Of a stretch of DNA of 46,419 nucleotides, positions 8,769-17,431 are shown one piece after another. A program made the position numbers and the translations under genes. Source of the DNA: Polyangiaceae bacterium (GTDB lineage: Bacteria > Myxococcota_A > Polyangia > Polyangiales > Polyangiaceae); the NCBI GenBank assembly GCA_025937835.1, contig JAICQO010000048.1, positions 1 to 46,419 of the forward strand. Reading direction: 5' to 3'. The notes below the pieces were generated by a model. It did not search any database and was not told where the DNA came from. It saw only the letters and a program-made list of their open reading frames with translations. Numbering within the stretch: the stretch's first letter is position 1; each line of letters opens with the position of its first letter.

Positions 8769-9185
8769 ATGAGTTCCTACCGGCTCAAGCTTCAGCACCT
8801 GCGTTATCCGCTGCGCGTGGGAGAAACATTGCTCGGGCGAAGCCCCTATTGCTCGATCGTGCTGACTGGCCCCCAGGTTTCGCGGCAACACGCCGCGATC
8901 CGCGTCAACCGCGACGGGGTGCAGATCGAAGATCTGGGTAGCCGCAACGGCACCTGGGTGAACCGCCGGCGGCTGTCGGAGGTGCTGGCGCTGCTACCCG
9001 GCGACAAGATCCAGGTCGGCGAGCACCTGCTCGAGATCGAGCTCGAGACCCGCGACGACCGCCCCGAGCGCGAGAGCCAGGCGATCACCGGCGAGTACCC
9101 CGCTCCCACCGACATCGACGACGGCTCCGACGAGCTCACGGAGCCTGGCTACGTCCCGGGCAACGACCCGGCGCCGCGGCGCTAG
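8769..9185 (+). CDS. FHA-domain protein
   Basis: A 138-residue protein made essentially of one forkhead-associated phosphothreonine-binding domain. The conserved residues are present: GR at 23-24, SRxH at 38-41 (VSRQHAAI) and the NG of GSRNGTWVN at 60-61. The C-terminal 45 residues are acidic and probably disordered. FHA proteins bind partners phosphorylated by Ser/Thr kinases, which are abundant in myxobacteria. It sits between a hybrid kinase and an oxidoreductase gene that begins 7 bp after its stop. Confidence 0.92.
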   Translation: MSSYRLKLQHLRYPLRVGETLLGRSPYCSIVLTGPQVSRQHAAIRVNRDGVQIEDLGSRNGTWVNRRRLSEVLALLPGDKIQVGEHLLEIELETRDDRPERESQAITGEYPAPTDIDDGSDELTEPGYVPGNDPAPRR

Positions 9186-9192
9186 GAGCAAC

Positions 9193-10218
9193 GTGGTGGC
9201 CCTGCGCGAACAGCTCGGCTTCGGCGTCGTCGGCACTGGCGGCATCGCCCGGGATTTCACGCGCGCGCTGGAACGCTCGCCGCGCTGCCGCGTCGTGAGC
9301 GTGACCGGCAGCTCCCTCGAAAAAGCCCGGGCTTTTCAGGCGCAATTCGCGCTGCCGGGCTCGGCGGAGAGCCTGCCCGCGCTGCTTCTGGATCCTCGCG
9401 TCGACGCCGTCTACGTCGCTTCTCCGCACCCATTCCACGAAGCGCAGGCCATCGAGTGCCTGCGCGCGAAGAAGGCCGTACTCTGCGAAAAGCCGCTGAC
9501 GCTCGAAGCGGCGGCTTGCGAGCGCGTGATCGACGCGGCGCGCGGCGAAGGCATGTTCCTGATGGAGGGCTTCATGTACCGCTGCCACCCGCTGTTGCGC
9601 GAGCTCGTGGAGCGCGTTCACGCCGGCGCGATCGGTGAGCTCCTGCATGTGCGCGCGGACTTCGGCTTTCGCGCCGAGAGAAACCCCGAGGGCAGGCTGT
9701 TCGATCCTCGGCTGGGCGGCGGCGCGATCCTCGACGTGGGCGGCTACCCGGCGTCCTTCGCGCGACTGCTCGCCGGCCTCGCCGAAGGGAAGCCGTTTGC
9801 CGAGCCAGTCCAGCTCTCGGCTTGGGGCAAGCTCGGCCCCACCGGAGTGGACGAGCTCGCAGGCGCGCGGCTCGCGTTCGCCTCCGGTCTCACCGCCGAG
9901 CTCGGCTGCGCCGTGTCCTACGAGCTCGGCACCCGAGCCGTGTTGTTCGGAGAAAAAGGCCGGATCGAGCTGCCAAACCCGTGGATCCCGAGCGGCGACC
10001 GCCACGCCTTACGCTCCGAGCTCCACGTCTTTCGCGACGGCGCCGCGCCGGAGGCCGTCAGCGTTCACACCGAGCGCGCGGTCTACGCGCTCGAGGCCGA
10101 GCTGGTCGCGGAGACGCTGCCCGCCCTCGAAGCTCCGTGGCCGGCGATGGGCTGGGCCGACAGCCTCGGAAACGCGCGCGTGTTGGAAGCGTGGCGCTCC
10201 GCGCTGGTCAGGGGCTGA
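9193..10218 (+). CDS. Gfo/Idh/MocA-family oxidoreductase
   Basis: A 341-residue NAD(P)-dependent dehydrogenase. The N-terminal Rossmann domain begins GVVGTGGIARDFTRAL. The catalytic EKPLTL motif characteristic of the family follows VDAVYVASPHPFHEAQAIEC, and the C-terminal alpha/beta domain includes LGGGAILDVGGYPASFARLL. The sequence resembles the trans-1,2-dihydrobenzene-1,2-diol dehydrogenase / glucose-fructose oxidoreductase branch, but the substrate cannot be fixed. Start is a GTG. Its stop lies one base from the stop of the opposing DUF1552 gene. Confidence 0.9.
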   Translation: MVALREQLGFGVVGTGGIARDFTRALERSPRCRVVSVTGSSLEKARAFQAQFALPGSAESLPALLLDPRVDAVYVASPHPFHEAQAIECLRAKKAVLCEKPLTLEAAACERVIDAARGEGMFLMEGFMYRCHPLLRELVERVHAGAIGELLHVRADFGFRAERNPEGRLFDPRLGGGAILDVGGYPASFARLLAGLAEGKPFAEPVQLSAWGKLGPTGVDELAGARLAFASGLTAELGCAVSYELGTRAVLFGEKGRIELPNPWIPSGDRHALRSELHVFRDGAAPEAVSVHTERAVYALEAELVAETLPALEAPWPAMGWADSLGNARVLEAWRSALVRG

Positions 10219-10219
10219 C

Positions 10220-11782
10220 TCAGGCCGCCGGCTCTTCCCACAGACCTTCGATCGGTGCCGCGCCGCGGTTCGAGCTCGCGAACTTCTCGCCGCTGAGCTT
10301 GCTCATCGGATCTTTGGTCTTGAGGTAGGCCTGGGCGGCGGTCACGAACAGGTCGCACTGCGGGCGCTCGGAGTTGACGAACGTGCCGTGCTTCATCCCG
10401 AGCTTGGTGCCGCCGAACATCAGCGCCGGCTTGGGCCCGCGGGAGTGCGAGCTCTCGGCGACCTCGGTCACGTAAGGCACCACCGTGTGGTCGAGGATGC
10501 TGCCTCCGAACGCGTCTTGAGCCATCTTGAAGCTGGTCAAGATGTCCGCCATTTTCTGGTTGTACCAGGTCTGCACGTTGCACAAAAACTCGTAGATGTC
10601 GCGCGCCTCGCCGTTCGCCGGCGGCGCACCGTTCGAGGTGGCGGCGTTCAGGAACGGGTTCCTGTGGCTGAGCGGGTGGTGCATGAAGATCTTGTTCGGA
10701 TCGCTCGGGAACATGCCCTTGAACGACACGTGGTTCGTGCCCGGAGACCACTGGAACGACGCGACGCGGATGATGTCGCACTGGAACGCCGCGAGCAGAA
10801 TCGCCGCGTGCGCCTTGCCGACCTTCTCGTGGGTGTCGTCGTCGGCCGTCGACGCCTGCTCGCTCCCGTAGTCGAACTTCGAACCCGTCTTCCCCGTCAG
10901 TGAGTCCGCGGGCTTGACCGGCGTCATGCACTCGCCGCCGCCGGGGCCGCCGCTCATGATCTGCGACACGAGCTGCTGCTCCACCTTGCGGATCGCCTCG
11001 GTGTGCAGGTCGATCTTCGCGGCCTCGCTGCTCGGCGCGATGCGCTTGATCTCGTTGAGCTCACTCATCGAGAAGTCGAGCACGCTCTTCCTCATCTTCA
11101 GCGCCTTGAGCAGCGCTTCCTGGTTGCCCCCGCTGTTGCCGCCGGGCATGAAACCGGAGAACAGCTCGGCGTAGAGCTTCGCCGGGCTCAGCGTGGGCAA
11201 GAGCGGTGTGTGCTCGGTGATCCTGCCGCCGGGGTTGGCCGAGGCGATCTCGCGCGTGGTGTAGCTATACGAGAGGCACTGGGTCGATGTCTCTTGCGAG
11301 TCAACGCGGGCATCGCAGATGGCGTTGGCGTAACCAGTGCCCGGCCGCTGTAGCTCGGGCACGTGCTTCAGGAACACCTGGTCGAAAGAGGGGCCGCCCG
11401 CGACGCCGTCGTCGCCCTCGCCGCCGTTCTGACGAGTCCCCGGCGCGCTGCAACCGGTGGTGGTGAACGGCGTTCCCGCCTCGTGGCCGCCGCCACCGGG
11501 GCAGGTCAGACGATCGGAGAAGCCGTAAAAGATGGTCATGTCCGGACGCAGCCCCGCGTCCTCGAACGGCTTCAGGATCGGCGAGATCGTGTAGTCCGAA
11601 CCCTTGCCCATGGGCAGGAAGCGCTGGCGCAGCGTGCCGACGGGCCAGTGAGTCAAGAGAAAGCGCGGCGGTGAGCCCATGCCCTGAGCCAGCGCCTCGA
11701 GGTTGCGCAGCATCACGTGCAACCCCACCGCGCCGCCGACGGCGGACAGGAACGACCGGCGAGTGAAACGATAGGACCTCAC
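10220..11782 (-). CDS. DUF1552-family protein with Tat-type signal
   Basis: Predicted 520-residue exported protein. The GTG at 11782 is chosen because it overlaps the upstream stop codon (GTGA) and places RRSFLSAVGGAVGLHVML near the N-terminus, a Tat-like signal. The body matches DUF1552 (THWPVGTLRQRFLP and PDMTIFYGFSD; later SELNEIKRI and the C-terminal TVVPYVTEVAESSHSRG). The family is typical of planctomycetes and myxobacteria and is almost always paired with DUF1592/1588/1585 cytochrome-like proteins. Its biochemical role is not established. Here it is translationally coupled to that partner. Confidence 0.9.
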   Translation of the reverse strand: MRSYRFTRRSFLSAVGGAVGLHVMLRNLEALAQGMGSPPRFLLTHWPVGTLRQRFLPMGKGSDYTISPILKPFEDAGLRPDMTIFYGFSDRLTCPGGGGHEAGTPFTTTGCSAPGTRQNGGEGDDGVAGGPSFDQVFLKHVPELQRPGTGYANAICDARVDSQETSTQCLSYSYTTREIASANPGGRITEHTPLLPTLSPAKLYAELFSGFMPGGNSGGNQEALLKALKMRKSVLDFSMSELNEIKRIAPSSEAAKIDLHTEAIRKVEQQLVSQIMSGGPGGGECMTPVKPADSLTGKTGSKFDYGSEQASTADDDTHEKVGKAHAAILLAAFQCDIIRVASFQWSPGTNHVSFKGMFPSDPNKIFMHHPLSHRNPFLNAATSNGAPPANGEARDIYEFLCNVQTWYNQKMADILTSFKMAQDAFGGSILDHTVVPYVTEVAESSHSRGPKPALMFGGTKLGMKHGTFVNSERPQCDLFVTAAQAYLKTKDPMSKLSGEKFASSNRGAAPIEGLWEEPAA

Positions 11783-13617
11783 TGAACGGCTCCTTGGGAA
11801 CGATTGACGAACGCCGTCGACGTCGCGACCGCTTTCACGAGCGCGGCGAAGCTCTGGTCCGTGGCCGCGAACGACTTCTGCACCTCGTCCACCGCGCAGC
11901 TGTCGAGCGTGGCGGCGCCCGCGCTCACGTCCGCGAGCGCGTAGTTGAGCAGGTTCGTGCCCATGCACTTCGAGAAGGCGCCGCTCGCGACGAGCGCTTC
12001 CGCCATTCCCACGGCGTCTTTGGCCATCGCGCCGCCGACCTGTTTGGGCAGCGTGACCGAGGTATCGATGGCCCGGCCCTGGGCGTCCATCGAGCGGTAG
12101 CGCCCGATCACATCGTAAGTGTCGAGCGTCAGGCCGTAGGCGTCGAAGCCCAGGTGGCAAACGCTGCATGGCGAGGTCGTCGTCCGGTAGTCCGACTTTT
12201 GGCGCTCGCTGGCGCCGGCGAGCATTCGCTCGGCCTCCTCGATGGCTCCGGTGATGCTCTCGGGCGGTGCCGGCGTGTCGGTGCACAAGAACGCACTCTT
12301 GATCAGCAAACCGCGTCCCACGACGGACGTGGAGTCGGGCCGCGAGCGCGTCGTCAAGAACGCCACCTGGGTCACGAGGCCCGCGCGGTTCGCCGGCAAG
12401 TCGACCGGACCGAACATGTCTGCGTCGAGCGTGGTGCCCGGAGCCGGGAAGGGCACGCCGTACAGCGAAGCCAGGCTCGCGTTCACGTAGGCCTTACGCG
12501 ACAAGAGCAGCTCCGACAGCTTCCCGCCGCCCCACAGCACGTTCTGCAGGAACAGCTCGCCCTCGTGGTACATCGAGTTGCGAATGCCGTCCGTGAACTC
12601 GGGATCCTGGATCACGATGTTCTCGAGGTCCGGATACGCGAAGTACGACATCATCGCGCCGTGCAGGTTCTTTTGCGCGGACGGCGTCTTCAGGATCCGA
12701 TCGACGTGGGCGCCGAGCTGGGCTGCATCGCTGAGCTGATTCGCAGCGGCGGCGCCGAGCAGCTCCGCGTCGGGCAAGGTGTCCGTGAGGAAATAGGCGA
12801 GCGTGCTCGCGACCTCGTACGGAGTGAGCGTCCCGGCGGTCGCCGCGTCCGCTCCGAACTCGGTGCGGTACACGAACTGAGGCGCCTGGACGATCGCGTA
12901 CACGACGTGCTGGACGGCCTCGTTGATGGTCGCTCCGGACTCGCTCTTCAGCGAAGTGTAGAGCGCGGTCAGGCGCGCCTTCTCGCCGTCCGTCAGAGGA
13001 CGGCGGTAGGCCTTCTGCGCGAGCGTGTTCAGATACGTCTGGGCGCAGTCGTCCGTCGGCATCGCGCCGCAGCTCGTGACCGTGCCGAAGTTGTCGAACA
13101 CGTACTGCCCCGCCGCCTGGGCCATGGCGTCGATCGTCTTCCAGGTCGCATCCGTGACGGAGTTGCCTTCGCGCGGGTTCTGCAACGGGGGGAAGGTGCG
13201 GTGTTCCGCGTCGACCACCTGATTGTCGGCCGCAACCTTGTTGCCGAGCATCGCGTCGAAGAGCCCGCCGATCGAGTTCGTGATCTGATTGAACGACAGG
13301 CGCACGAGCCGCTTCGAAGTCGCGGTCTGCGGTGTGTTGCAGTCCGTGGGGGGAGCGCCCGCGGTCGTGCCGCCGACCGGCGCTCCTGTGGCGCCCGCCC
13401 CAGAGGAGGCGGTTCCCCCGCCCGGATTCGTCGCGCCGCCGCCGGGGCTCTGCGGTCCCGCGCCGCCGACACCACTGCCGGCCGGCGGGGAGCTCGTCCC
13501 GGCGGAGGGAGCCGAGCCGCTCGCCCCCATCGGGGTTCCCTCGTCGATGCTCCCGGTGCAGCCGGAGAGCGCCGCGAGCCCCACGGCCGCGGAGAGAGTC
13601 AGGCAAGTGAGTCGCAT
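11779..13617 (-). CDS. DUF1592/DUF1588/DUF1585-type cytochrome-like lipoprotein
   Basis: A 612-residue predicted lipoprotein. The ATG at 13617 gives a lipobox LAALSGC with Cys20, followed by a 60-residue Gly/Ala/Pro linker. The remainder carries the planctomycete/myxobacterial module set: LVRLSFNQITNSIGGLF (DUF1587-like), YRRPLTDGEKARL (DUF1595-like), APQFVYRTEFG...LTPYEVASTLAYF (DUF1592) and the DUF1588/1585 region. A CxxCH heme c motif is present at residues 484-488 (CSVCH). The family is thought to be redox-active, but substrates are unknown. The stop overlaps the start of the DUF1552 gene by 4 bases. Confidence 0.92.
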   Translation of the reverse strand: MRLTCLTLSAAVGLAALSGCTGSIDEGTPMGASGSAPSAGTSSPPAGSGVGGAGPQSPGGGATNPGGGTASSGAGATGAPVGGTTAGAPPTDCNTPQTATSKRLVRLSFNQITNSIGGLFDAMLGNKVAADNQVVDAEHRTFPPLQNPREGNSVTDATWKTIDAMAQAAGQYVFDNFGTVTSCGAMPTDDCAQTYLNTLAQKAYRRPLTDGEKARLTALYTSLKSESGATINEAVQHVVYAIVQAPQFVYRTEFGADAATAGTLTPYEVASTLAYFLTDTLPDAELLGAAAANQLSDAAQLGAHVDRILKTPSAQKNLHGAMMSYFAYPDLENIVIQDPEFTDGIRNSMYHEGELFLQNVLWGGGKLSELLLSRKAYVNASLASLYGVPFPAPGTTLDADMFGPVDLPANRAGLVTQVAFLTTRSRPDSTSVVGRGLLIKSAFLCTDTPAPPESITGAIEEAERMLAGASERQKSDYRTTTSPCSVCHLGFDAYGLTLDTYDVIGRYRSMDAQGRAIDTSVTLPKQVGGAMAKDAVGMAEALVASGAFSKCMGTNLLNYALADVSAGAATLDSCAVDEVQKSFAATDQSFAALVKAVATSTAFVNRSQGAVQ

Positions 13618-13687
13618 GGTGGCCTTGTTGGGTGAGTAGCAGTGACGATCTAGATCCGCATCCGTCAAAGAAATCTCTTTTACTTCC

Positions 13688-14251
13688 CTAACTCTCGAGA
13701 CAGTGACGGCGAATATAGCGGCGCAAACCGGAATCCAGGCGCTCGTCGTAGAAGCGCTGCGCGGCCGCGCGCAGATCGTCGCTGGTTCCTTCCAGGCACT
13801 GGGCGATGAGCTCGTAACCCTCTTGGAGTATGTGCGCGTCCTCCGGGTATTCGTCCCGGTATTCTGCGACGAGCGCGCGCAGCTCGAGCGCATCTTTCGC
13901 ATCCATCGCGCCGTCGAGCTGGCCGATTAACGCGTTCTCTCGAAAAATACGCCGGTGCTGCTCCGTGATCGGATGCGGCACCATACCTACCTCGTGCGCC
14001 TCTCCCGAGTTCGCCGGCGCGATGCGCAGCCCGTCGGGCAGCGTGTCGCTGTCCCGAAGCTCTGGCTCGCGAACGAAGGACACGGCCGCGACGCTGGCTG
14101 CGAGCGGCGCCGAGGTGGGTGCCGCTTTCGCAACTGCTCGTGGCGAAAGCTCCGGCACGGGATCATCGCGGAGGTGCCACCAAACGACACACCCCGCCGG
14201 CACGGCCAACGAGGCCGCGACCCAAACAAAAAGAGCTCGTTGCCTCGACAC
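13688..14251 (-). CDS. membrane-anchored protein of unknown function
   Basis: A 187-residue protein from a GTG at 14251. The N-terminus carries a hydrophobic segment (ALFVWVAASLAVPAGCVVWW) that could be an anchor, or a lipoprotein signal with Cys at AGC. The C-terminal half is helical and charged (EHRRIFRENALIGQLDGAMD and LVAEYRDEYPEDAHILQEGY) and reads like a TPR-type helical repeat, without a clear consensus. It starts one base after the M64 peptidase stop, so the two are probably co-transcribed; the DUF1592 gene follows 70 bp later. Confidence 0.75.
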   Translation of the reverse strand: MSRQRALFVWVAASLAVPAGCVVWWHLRDDPVPELSPRAVAKAAPTSAPLAASVAAVSFVREPELRDSDTLPDGLRIAPANSGEAHEVGMVPHPITEQHRRIFRENALIGQLDGAMDAKDALELRALVAEYRDEYPEDAHILQEGYELIAQCLEGTSDDLRAAAQRFYDERLDSGLRRYIRRHCLES

Positions 14252-14252
14252 G

Positions 14253-15803
14253 TCAGGGCTTGGTGACGGTCCAGGTGACCGTCTGCGTCGAGCGCGTCCA
14301 CGCCGTGCCGTGGCAGTAGCGCCCAGTTACCGAGGGCGGACATTTGCCGGTGCGCAGCCGCACCAGATCTTCGGTCGCGTTGTCGTAAGCCTTGGCGGTG
14401 ATGGTGTGCGTTCCCGAAGCGAGCGACGCCGTCGAGAACGTGGTGCCGGCGTCGGTCCTGGTGGTCCCGTCGACGGTCCAATCCACGCTGATCACCTGCG
14501 GATCGATCACGTGCACGGTCAGCGTGCCGGGATCGCTCACGGCTCCTTCGGGCGGCTCGGTCGAGTCGATCGGCACCACCGCGCGCCAGATGCTGAACAC
14601 GATCTGTTCGCGCGACACCGAGTTGAAGCTGGTGTTCACGTTCGTCCCGAACAGGCTGTTCATCATCGAGTTGCACGAAGGCCGGTACTGTCCCTCACCG
14701 ACGTAGCGACTTCCGAGCCACGTGCCCTGCACGCCCGTCGCTCCTCGATCCGGAACCTTCATCCCCTTTTGGGTCGTGCCGAGCCACAGCTCCCACTTGT
14801 CGTCGGTTGACTCGCAATTGCCGGCCGTATTCACCTCCTGGTAGGCCTTTCCGGCCGCGCCACAGCTGGCTTTCTGGTTGCCGCATCCCGTCTGCGAGCC
14901 GTATTCGTCGGCGAGTTGGTGAAAGCCGTGGCCGCCCTCGTGGAGCGCGGCGCCCGCGGCGTCAGCGTGTGCGCCAGACCACAGCATCAAATAGCTGCCC
15001 GTGTTCTCCCACTTGTCCTGGTTCAGGACGACGGCCTTCCAATCCACTTCGAAGGAAGCGGGCACGTTGGCTTTGATGTACTCGTTGACCTTGCTCTCGT
15101 TGACGGCGGCCAGGCGATCGCCGCCGTTGCCTCCGTCGAACGCGGTCGACCCATTGCCGATGCCGTCGTTCTGGCTGATCGCCTTCATCACGCAGATGTT
15201 CACGAACTTGCGGTAGCGCCCGTACGGCTCGCCGCTCTCGTGCTCGAAGCGCCGCTCGAGCATGGTCTCGATGTGGCTCTTGAGCGTGGTCTCGACCGTC
15301 TTCTCCGTGTAGCCGTCGCCCAGGATCAGGTAGTTGACGCGGTTCTTCGGTGGCCCGTGGTTCTCGACGGCCCAGCCTTGTTTGCCGCAGTCGAGCGGCG
15401 GTGGAGGCGGCGTCGTCACGGCGCCTCCCGAGCCACCGCCGGCCCGAGCTCCCGCTGCGCCTCCGCTCGGAGGAGCCGCCGATTTGCCGCCGCCCGGCTC
15501 AACGGAAGCGCCGCCCGTCTCCGGCGCTCCGCCGGAAGTCGCGGCCTTGCCGCCCGTCGGCGCGGAACCGCCGAAGCTGCTCGGTGCACCACCGCTCGGC
15601 GTCGCGCCTCCCGAGCTGATCGCGGCGCCACCTGTAGGCGGAGCTCCGCCCTGCGCGGTCATTCCTCCCGCGGCCGGCACGCTGCCTCCCGAACCTGCAT
15701 TGCTCGGCTCGGAAGCGTTGTCGCCCGAGCAGCTCACCCCGAGCAGGAGGCTGGTCAGAGCGGCGGCCGTGCCGAGCGGCACCTGAAGACGTGCGGATTT
15801 CAT
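14253..15803 (-). CDS. M64-family (IgA peptidase-like) metallopeptidase lipoprotein
   Basis: A 516-residue predicted secreted lipoprotein. The signal ends in LLLGVSC with Cys25. Residues about 26-125 are a Gly/Ala/Ser/Pro linker built of GGA-type repeats. The peptidase domain begins near NYLILGDGYTEKTV, as in peptidase family M64, and holds the zinc-binding HEGGH (His288, Glu289, His292) followed by FHQLADEYG. About 120 residues after the active site form a beta-rich domain resembling an Ig-like or PKD fold. It heads a run of four minus-strand genes with the DUF1592/DUF1552 pair. Confidence 0.9.
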   Translation of the reverse strand: MKSARLQVPLGTAAALTSLLLGVSCSGDNASEPSNAGSGGSVPAAGGMTAQGGAPPTGGAAISSGGATPSGGAPSSFGGSAPTGGKAATSGGAPETGGASVEPGGGKSAAPPSGGAAGARAGGGSGGAVTTPPPPPLDCGKQGWAVENHGPPKNRVNYLILGDGYTEKTVETTLKSHIETMLERRFEHESGEPYGRYRKFVNICVMKAISQNDGIGNGSTAFDGGNGGDRLAAVNESKVNEYIKANVPASFEVDWKAVVLNQDKWENTGSYLMLWSGAHADAAGAALHEGGHGFHQLADEYGSQTGCGNQKASCGAAGKAYQEVNTAGNCESTDDKWELWLGTTQKGMKVPDRGATGVQGTWLGSRYVGEGQYRPSCNSMMNSLFGTNVNTSFNSVSREQIVFSIWRAVVPIDSTEPPEGAVSDPGTLTVHVIDPQVISVDWTVDGTTRTDAGTTFSTASLASGTHTITAKAYDNATEDLVRLRTGKCPPSVTGRYCHGTAWTRSTQTVTWTVTKP

Positions 15804-15956
15804 CTACGCGAGCTCACCCCCAAGAGACTCGCGACCCGCGCTCCGCCAGTCACAAAAGTGAATCTTGCTCCGTCGCTATAGAACCACCGCGAGGCTTCAA
15901 TCGGGCTCCCGGCCGGCGACAGCCCTGCCCGTCGCGAGAAACGGCTAGCGGAGTTG

Positions 15957-15986
15957 TATGTACAATTTACTTGAGTTTTGTACATA
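15957..15986. promoter_or_regulatory. perfect 9-bp inverted repeat, probable operator
   Basis: Arms TATGTACAA (15957-15965) and TTGTACATA (15978-15986) are exact reverse complements separated by 12 bases. The site is AT-rich in a GC-rich genome and ends 18 bases before the GTG start of the nucleotidyltransferase gene. Each arm itself contains the palindrome TGTACA. Since the second gene of the module ends in a ribbon-helix-helix-like domain, autoregulation through this site is the simplest inference. Confidence 0.7.
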
Positions 15987-16004
15987 TAGCCGTACTCTGA
16001 TCGA

Positions 16005-16481
16005 GTGCTCCGTGAAATCGCGAGGTTGCTCGATGAATGGCTGATCGACCGGGAAGTCGAGGCCAGGGTGGAGGGGCTTCCGCGCCCGCGCGCCTGCACC
16101 ATTCGCGTGCTTGGCCAGGCGGCATTGTTGGAGAGGGGGCTTCCCCTTCAGCTCGCCGCCACGCGTGACGTGGACGTGCGTGCGGACTTCGAAGATTCAG
16201 CGCGTCAGCGTTTCGCTGCGCTACTCGCGGCAAAGGGGCGTGAGCTGGATCCCTTGGCGCACGAAGCCTGGATGCCCAGGGAGACCCGATACGAGGAAAT
16301 CTTCCGCGGCAAGTTCGTCCGACTTTTGCTGGCGGACGTGGAAGCCATCTTGATCTCCAAGGCGAGGATGGCTCCTGGAAAAAACCGGCAGCTACTGACG
16401 GAGTACCTCGCCATCGGTCCCAGCGATCGATTCATCGAGCTTGCACAGAAGTACGACGTCGATCTGGAGCAGTTCACGTGA
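16005..16481 (+). CDS. nucleotidyltransferase-fold protein (DUF6036/AbiEii-like), first gene of a TA-like pair
   Basis: A 158-residue protein from a GTG at 16005. It shows the minimal nucleotidyltransferase pattern: VLGQAALLERG at 36-46 (normally GG, here GQ), then ATRDVDVRADF with the metal-binding pair Asp55 and Asp57. A later Lys-containing helix (ADVEAILISKARM) and KNRQLLTEYL resemble the C-terminal part of DUF6036 and AbiEii proteins. Such proteins act as toxins in AbiE/MenT-type systems or as unassigned partners. The Gly-to-Gln change in the first motif is unusual. It overlaps the next gene by 4 bases (GTGA) and lies behind the inverted repeat at 15957. Confidence 0.7.
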   Translation: MLREIARLLDEWLIDREVEARVEGLPRPRACTIRVLGQAALLERGLPLQLAATRDVDVRADFEDSARQRFAALLAAKGRELDPLAHEAWMPRETRYEEIFRGKFVRLLLADVEAILISKARMAPGKNRQLLTEYLAIGPSDRFIELAQKYDVDLEQFT

Positions 16482-16990
16482 TCTCGAAGGAAGAGCTCCA
16501 GCGACGGGCGAAGCGGCGGGCGGCCCGCATCAGGCAGCGCCGAAAAGACCCGCGGTTTCTCCGCGTGCTCGGACGTTTCGTGGACGACGGGCTGTTGTTC
16601 GTGAACGAGGAGGTGGAGCCGTTTCGAGGAAGGCTCGCGATCGCCGACGTTCTGTGGGCAGGTGAGCTCGAGCCCCGACTGCTGGAGCTCTTGCCCGCAC
16701 TTTTGGTGAAGCGCCCGGGCATGTTCGAGATGACCTCTGAGCTTCCGGAGGATCTCGAGAGGGTCGTTGCCGAGCTCCGGCGCGGGCGGGTCCCGGGAAC
16801 GTTTCGCGAAATTCCTGGAAGTGACGTCCACCGCTGGCTGCTGCGCGTCGGCCGGCCCGGCAAGGTGCCCGCGCTCCTCAAGTCCTTCCGATTCACCCCC
16901 GAAGACCTGCGACTGCTCGAGCACCTGGCGGAGAAATTGAGCCTTTCGCAGACCGACGTCATCCGCCGCGGTCTGCGCGCCCTGGCCTAA
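16478..16990 (+). CDS. partner protein with C-terminal ribbon-helix-helix-like domain
   Basis: A 170-residue protein starting with GTG inside the preceding stop. The N-terminus is very basic (QRRAKRRAARIRQRRKDPR). The middle (RLLELLPALLVKRPGMF and LPEDLERVVAELRRG) is helical. Residues about 136-170 (FRFTPEDLRLLEHLAEKLSL then SQTDVIRRGLRALA) have the strand-helix-turn-helix pattern of ribbon-helix-helix DNA-binding domains. By analogy with toxin-antitoxin operons this is the likely antitoxin and autorepressor, but no activity can be read directly. A hairpin immediately follows the stop. Confidence 0.7.
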   Translation: MISKEELQRRAKRRAARIRQRRKDPRFLRVLGRFVDDGLLFVNEEVEPFRGRLAIADVLWAGELEPRLLELLPALLVKRPGMFEMTSELPEDLERVVAELRRGRVPGTFREIPGSDVHRWLLRVGRPGKVPALLKSFRFTPEDLRLLEHLAEKLSLSQTDVIRRGLRALA

Positions 16991-17009
16991 CCGGCCTGAC
17001 CCTGGCCGG
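16991..17009 (+). terminator. hairpin ending the nucleotidyltransferase/RHH module
   Basis: CCGGCC and GGCCGG form a perfect 6-bp GC stem around a 7-base loop directly after the TAA stop. The T-rich stretch lies about 20 bases further on, so termination is plausible but not canonical. Confidence 0.45.
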
Positions 17010-17122
17010 GGCAACGAGCGGCGCCCTTCGTTTTCTTACTATTGTCGTAGTCCGAAGACGCTCCTAGTTTCGTTGATTCGGCCGAACCGGATGCACGGCG
17101 GCGGCTCGAAAAGGGGAGCGAC

Positions 17123-17422
17123 ATGGAAGTGAACTACTCGGACGGCAAGAAGCTCCAACTGTGGGTCAAGGACCGGGGCGAGCTCGACGGGATCTCGGTG
17201 TTCTTGAACGGTCACCTCGTCCGTTGCTTTGCCGATCAGGTCACTCACAAGTTCCCACTCGAGCGCCCGCCAGAGTCCGTCAAGCTACTGGTCGCGTTCG
17301 GCGGCAACGACGGCGGCGTGACCGCCATCGTAGACGTCACCGACGGCAACAGCGAGCTGGTCGTCGCCCGGCAGAAGCCCGAGGACGGCATGAAGCACGA
17401 GTACGTCCTCAAATCGATTTAG
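17123..17422 (+). CDS. conserved-looking small cytoplasmic protein of unknown function
   Basis: A 99-residue protein without signal or membrane segment, predicted beta-rich (LQLWVKDRGELDGISVFLNG, VKLLVAFGGNDGG, AIVDVTDG). The ATG follows GGGGAGCG, a good ribosome binding site. I do not recognise the family. It ends 9 bases before the next gene, which has its own purine-rich site, so they probably form an operon. Confidence 0.72.
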   Translation: MEVNYSDGKKLQLWVKDRGELDGISVFLNGHLVRCFADQVTHKFPLERPPESVKLLVAFGGNDGGVTAIVDVTDGNSELVVARQKPEDGMKHEYVLKSI

Positions 17423-17431
17423 GGGGATCGG

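Noticed and set aside
12494-13606. 370-residue minus-strand frame overlapping the DUF1592 gene
   Set aside because: An out-of-frame Arg-rich shadow of the same strand gene; the DUF1592 frame contains the lipobox and CxxCH.
11794-13635. 613-residue plus-strand open frame
   Set aside because: Antisense to the DUF1592-type gene, Arg/Gly-rich with no motif.
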